From NCBI RefSeq assembly GCF_036924535.1, contig NZ_JAZHRT010000001.1:7378001-7442000 (forward strand): a DNA stretch of 64,000 nt, in the 5' to 3' direction. Source of the DNA: Bradyrhizobium sp. AZCC 2262 (GTDB lineage: Bacteria > Pseudomonadota > Alphaproteobacteria > Rhizobiales > Xanthobacteraceae). The position numbers and the translations under genes were made by a program. The notes beneath the pieces are model-generated. The model had not been told where the DNA came from, ran no database searches, and saw only the letters and a list, made by a program, of their open reading frames with translations. Of the stretch, positions 63,054 to 64,000 are shown piece after piece. Position 1 is the stretch's first letter. Every line of letters begins with the position of its first letter.

Positions 63054-63109
63054 CAGGCCGGGGACACGTGTGATCCCGGCCTGTGGAAATTTTTCCAGGC
63101 CGGTTTTTT
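63054..63109 (+). terminator. Antiterminator / terminator pair of the SAM-II riboswitch
   Basis: Two hairpins that cannot form together share the strand 63076-63083: the first pairs CAGGCCGGG (63054-63062) with CCCGGCCTG (63075-63083); the second pairs CCGGCCT-GGAAA (63076-63089) with TTTCC-AGGCCGG (63092-63103) and runs into six T (63104-63109). The second is a typical intrinsic terminator. Confidence 0.82.
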
Positions 63110-63145
63110 GTGACCATTTTCCAAGATGGTCACGGCGGAGGTCAC

Positions 63146-64000
63146 ATGTCTGAGACTACTTCTACCAAGCGTTATCGTCCCGAAACCCGGCTTGTCCATG
63201 GCGGCACGCTGCGCTCGCAATTCGGCGAGACGTCGGAGGCGCTGTTCCTCACCCAAGGCTATGTCTACGACAGCGCGGAGCAGTGCGAGGCCCGGTTCAA
63301 GGGCCAGGATCCCGGCTTTATCTACTCGCGCTATTCCAATCCGACGATTGAGATGTTCGAGCGCCGCATGATCGAGCTCGAAGGCGCGGAAGCCGCGCGC
63401 TCGACCGCGACCGGCATGGCCGCGGTGACGACCGCTATCCTCGCACCGCTCCGGGCCGGCGACCACGTGGTCGCTTCGAAAGCCCTGTTCGGCTCGTGCC
63501 TTTACGTGGTGCAGGATCTGTTGCCGCGCTACGGCATCGAGACAACGCTGGTCGACGGTCTTGATCTCGACCAGTGGCGGCGCGCGTTGCGGCCGAACAC
63601 CAAGTCCTTCTTCCTGGAGAGCCCGACCAATCCGACGCTCGACGTGCTCGACATCCCGGCGATTGCCGAGATCGCGCACAGTGGCGGCGCACGGCTGATC
63701 GTCGATAACGTCTTCGCCACGCCGATCTGGCAGAGCCCGCTTTCGCTTGGCGCCGACGTCGTGGTCTACTCCGCGACCAAGCATATCGACGGCCAGGGCC
63801 GCTGCCTGGGCGGCATCATCCTGTCGTCGGAAGCTTTCATCACCGAGCACATCCACAACTTCATGCGCCAGACCGGGCCGTCGCTCTCGCCGTTCAATGC
63901 CTGGGCCCTGCTCAAGGGCCTGGAGACGCTTGGCGTGCGCGTGCGCGCGCAGACCGAAACGGCGGGCAAGGTCGCCGACGCGCTCGCGTCGCACCCGAAG
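63146..64000 (+). CDS. metZ: O-succinylhomoserine sulfhydrylase, C-terminus cut by window edge
   Basis: PLP enzyme of methionine synthesis that makes homocysteine from O-succinylhomoserine and sulfide. 285 codons are present of about 400. Signatures of the Cys/Met-metabolism family: YSRYSNPTIEMFERRMIELE, GMAAVTTAILAPLRAGDHVV, ESPTNPTLDVLDIPAIAEIA, DNVFATPIWQSPLSLGADVV and the PLP lysine in YSATKHIDGQGR (about residue 212). The ATG has GGAGG six bases upstream. Controlled by the SAM-II riboswitch in its leader. Confidence 0.95.
   Translation, partial: MSETTSTKRYRPETRLVHGGTLRSQFGETSEALFLTQGYVYDSAEQCEARFKGQDPGFIYSRYSNPTIEMFERRMIELEGAEAARSTATGMAAVTTAILAPLRAGDHVVASKALFGSCLYVVQDLLPRYGIETTLVDGLDLDQWRRALRPNTKSFFLESPTNPTLDVLDIPAIAEIAHSGGARLIVDNVFATPIWQSPLSLGADVVVYSATKHIDGQGRCLGGIILSSEAFITEHIHNFMRQTGPSLSPFNAWALLKGLETLGVRVRAQTETAGKVADALASHPK

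Overview
The window is GC-rich chromosomal DNA from an alphaproteobacterium of the Bradyrhizobium / Rhodopseudomonas type. Evidence for this is the class I lysyl-tRNA synthetase, a permuted two-piece tmRNA gene, a SAM-II riboswitch in front of metZ, a two-domain dCTP deaminase, a four-gene ligase-associated repair set, and many short palindromic intergenic repeats of the kind common in that group. Both ends cut genes: gshA on the left and metZ on the right.

Layout. 1-2.8 kb: glutathione genes (gshA, a MarR regulator, a divergent glutathione S-transferase). 2.9-8.3 kb: a minus-strand fatty acid beta-oxidation operon (acyl-CoA dehydrogenase, thiolase, FadB/FadJ-type enzyme). 8.5-9.6 kb: a SnoaL-like protein divergent from a PadR regulator. 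10-16.4 kb: a large PodJ-like SEL1-repeat protein, a ClpP-like periplasmic protein, and a TauE/SafE exporter coupled to a TIGR02186-type protein. 16.4-20.5 kb: an NRAMP-related transporter, a metallo-hydrolase and an EamA transporter divergent from a LysR regulator. 20.7-30.9 kb: the ligase-associated DNA repair genes (PdeM nuclease and DEXH helicase on minus; exonuclease and ATP-dependent ligase on plus), separated by a porin-like gene with a frameshifted signal peptide, an orphan ABC binding protein and a methyltransferase. 31-36.4 kb: DUF6460, MBL hydrolase, MATE, DUF952-pyrD, then an S24/LexA-like repressor followed by a MUG-type DNA glycosylase.

36.6-46.7 kb: class II aldolase, lysyl-tRNA synthetase, a family 3 binding protein, a SCO protein with a small membrane protein, a second ClpP-like protein, an FAD dehydrogenase with RidA, a PHA-synthase-like hydrolase, and a Rieske oxygenase divergent from a LysR regulator. 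47.8-52.6 kb: SnoaL-like protein, an ECF sigma factor with DUF4142 and cupredoxin genes that carry the same promoter motif, a chemotaxis receptor and a membrane protein. 52.7-55.7 kb: the tmRNA gene, tRNA-Gly(CCC) and a run of small, unrecognised or decayed genes, including a double-broken secreted-protein gene and the 3' remnant of an O6-methylguanine methyltransferase. 55.7-62.9 kb: AraC regulator, VOC, SRPBCC and DUF1579-like proteins, a Met/Gly-rich secreted protein, a second MATE, a PQQ-type sugar dehydrogenase lipoprotein and dCTP deaminase. 63-64 kb: SAM-II riboswitch with terminator and metZ.

Most of the window is ordinary core metabolism. The points that deserve attention are the permuted tmRNA gene, the paired ECF promoter, the inverted operators at marR/gst and padR, the split repair cluster, and the set of recently broken genes. 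No CRISPR array, prophage or insertion sequence was seen.
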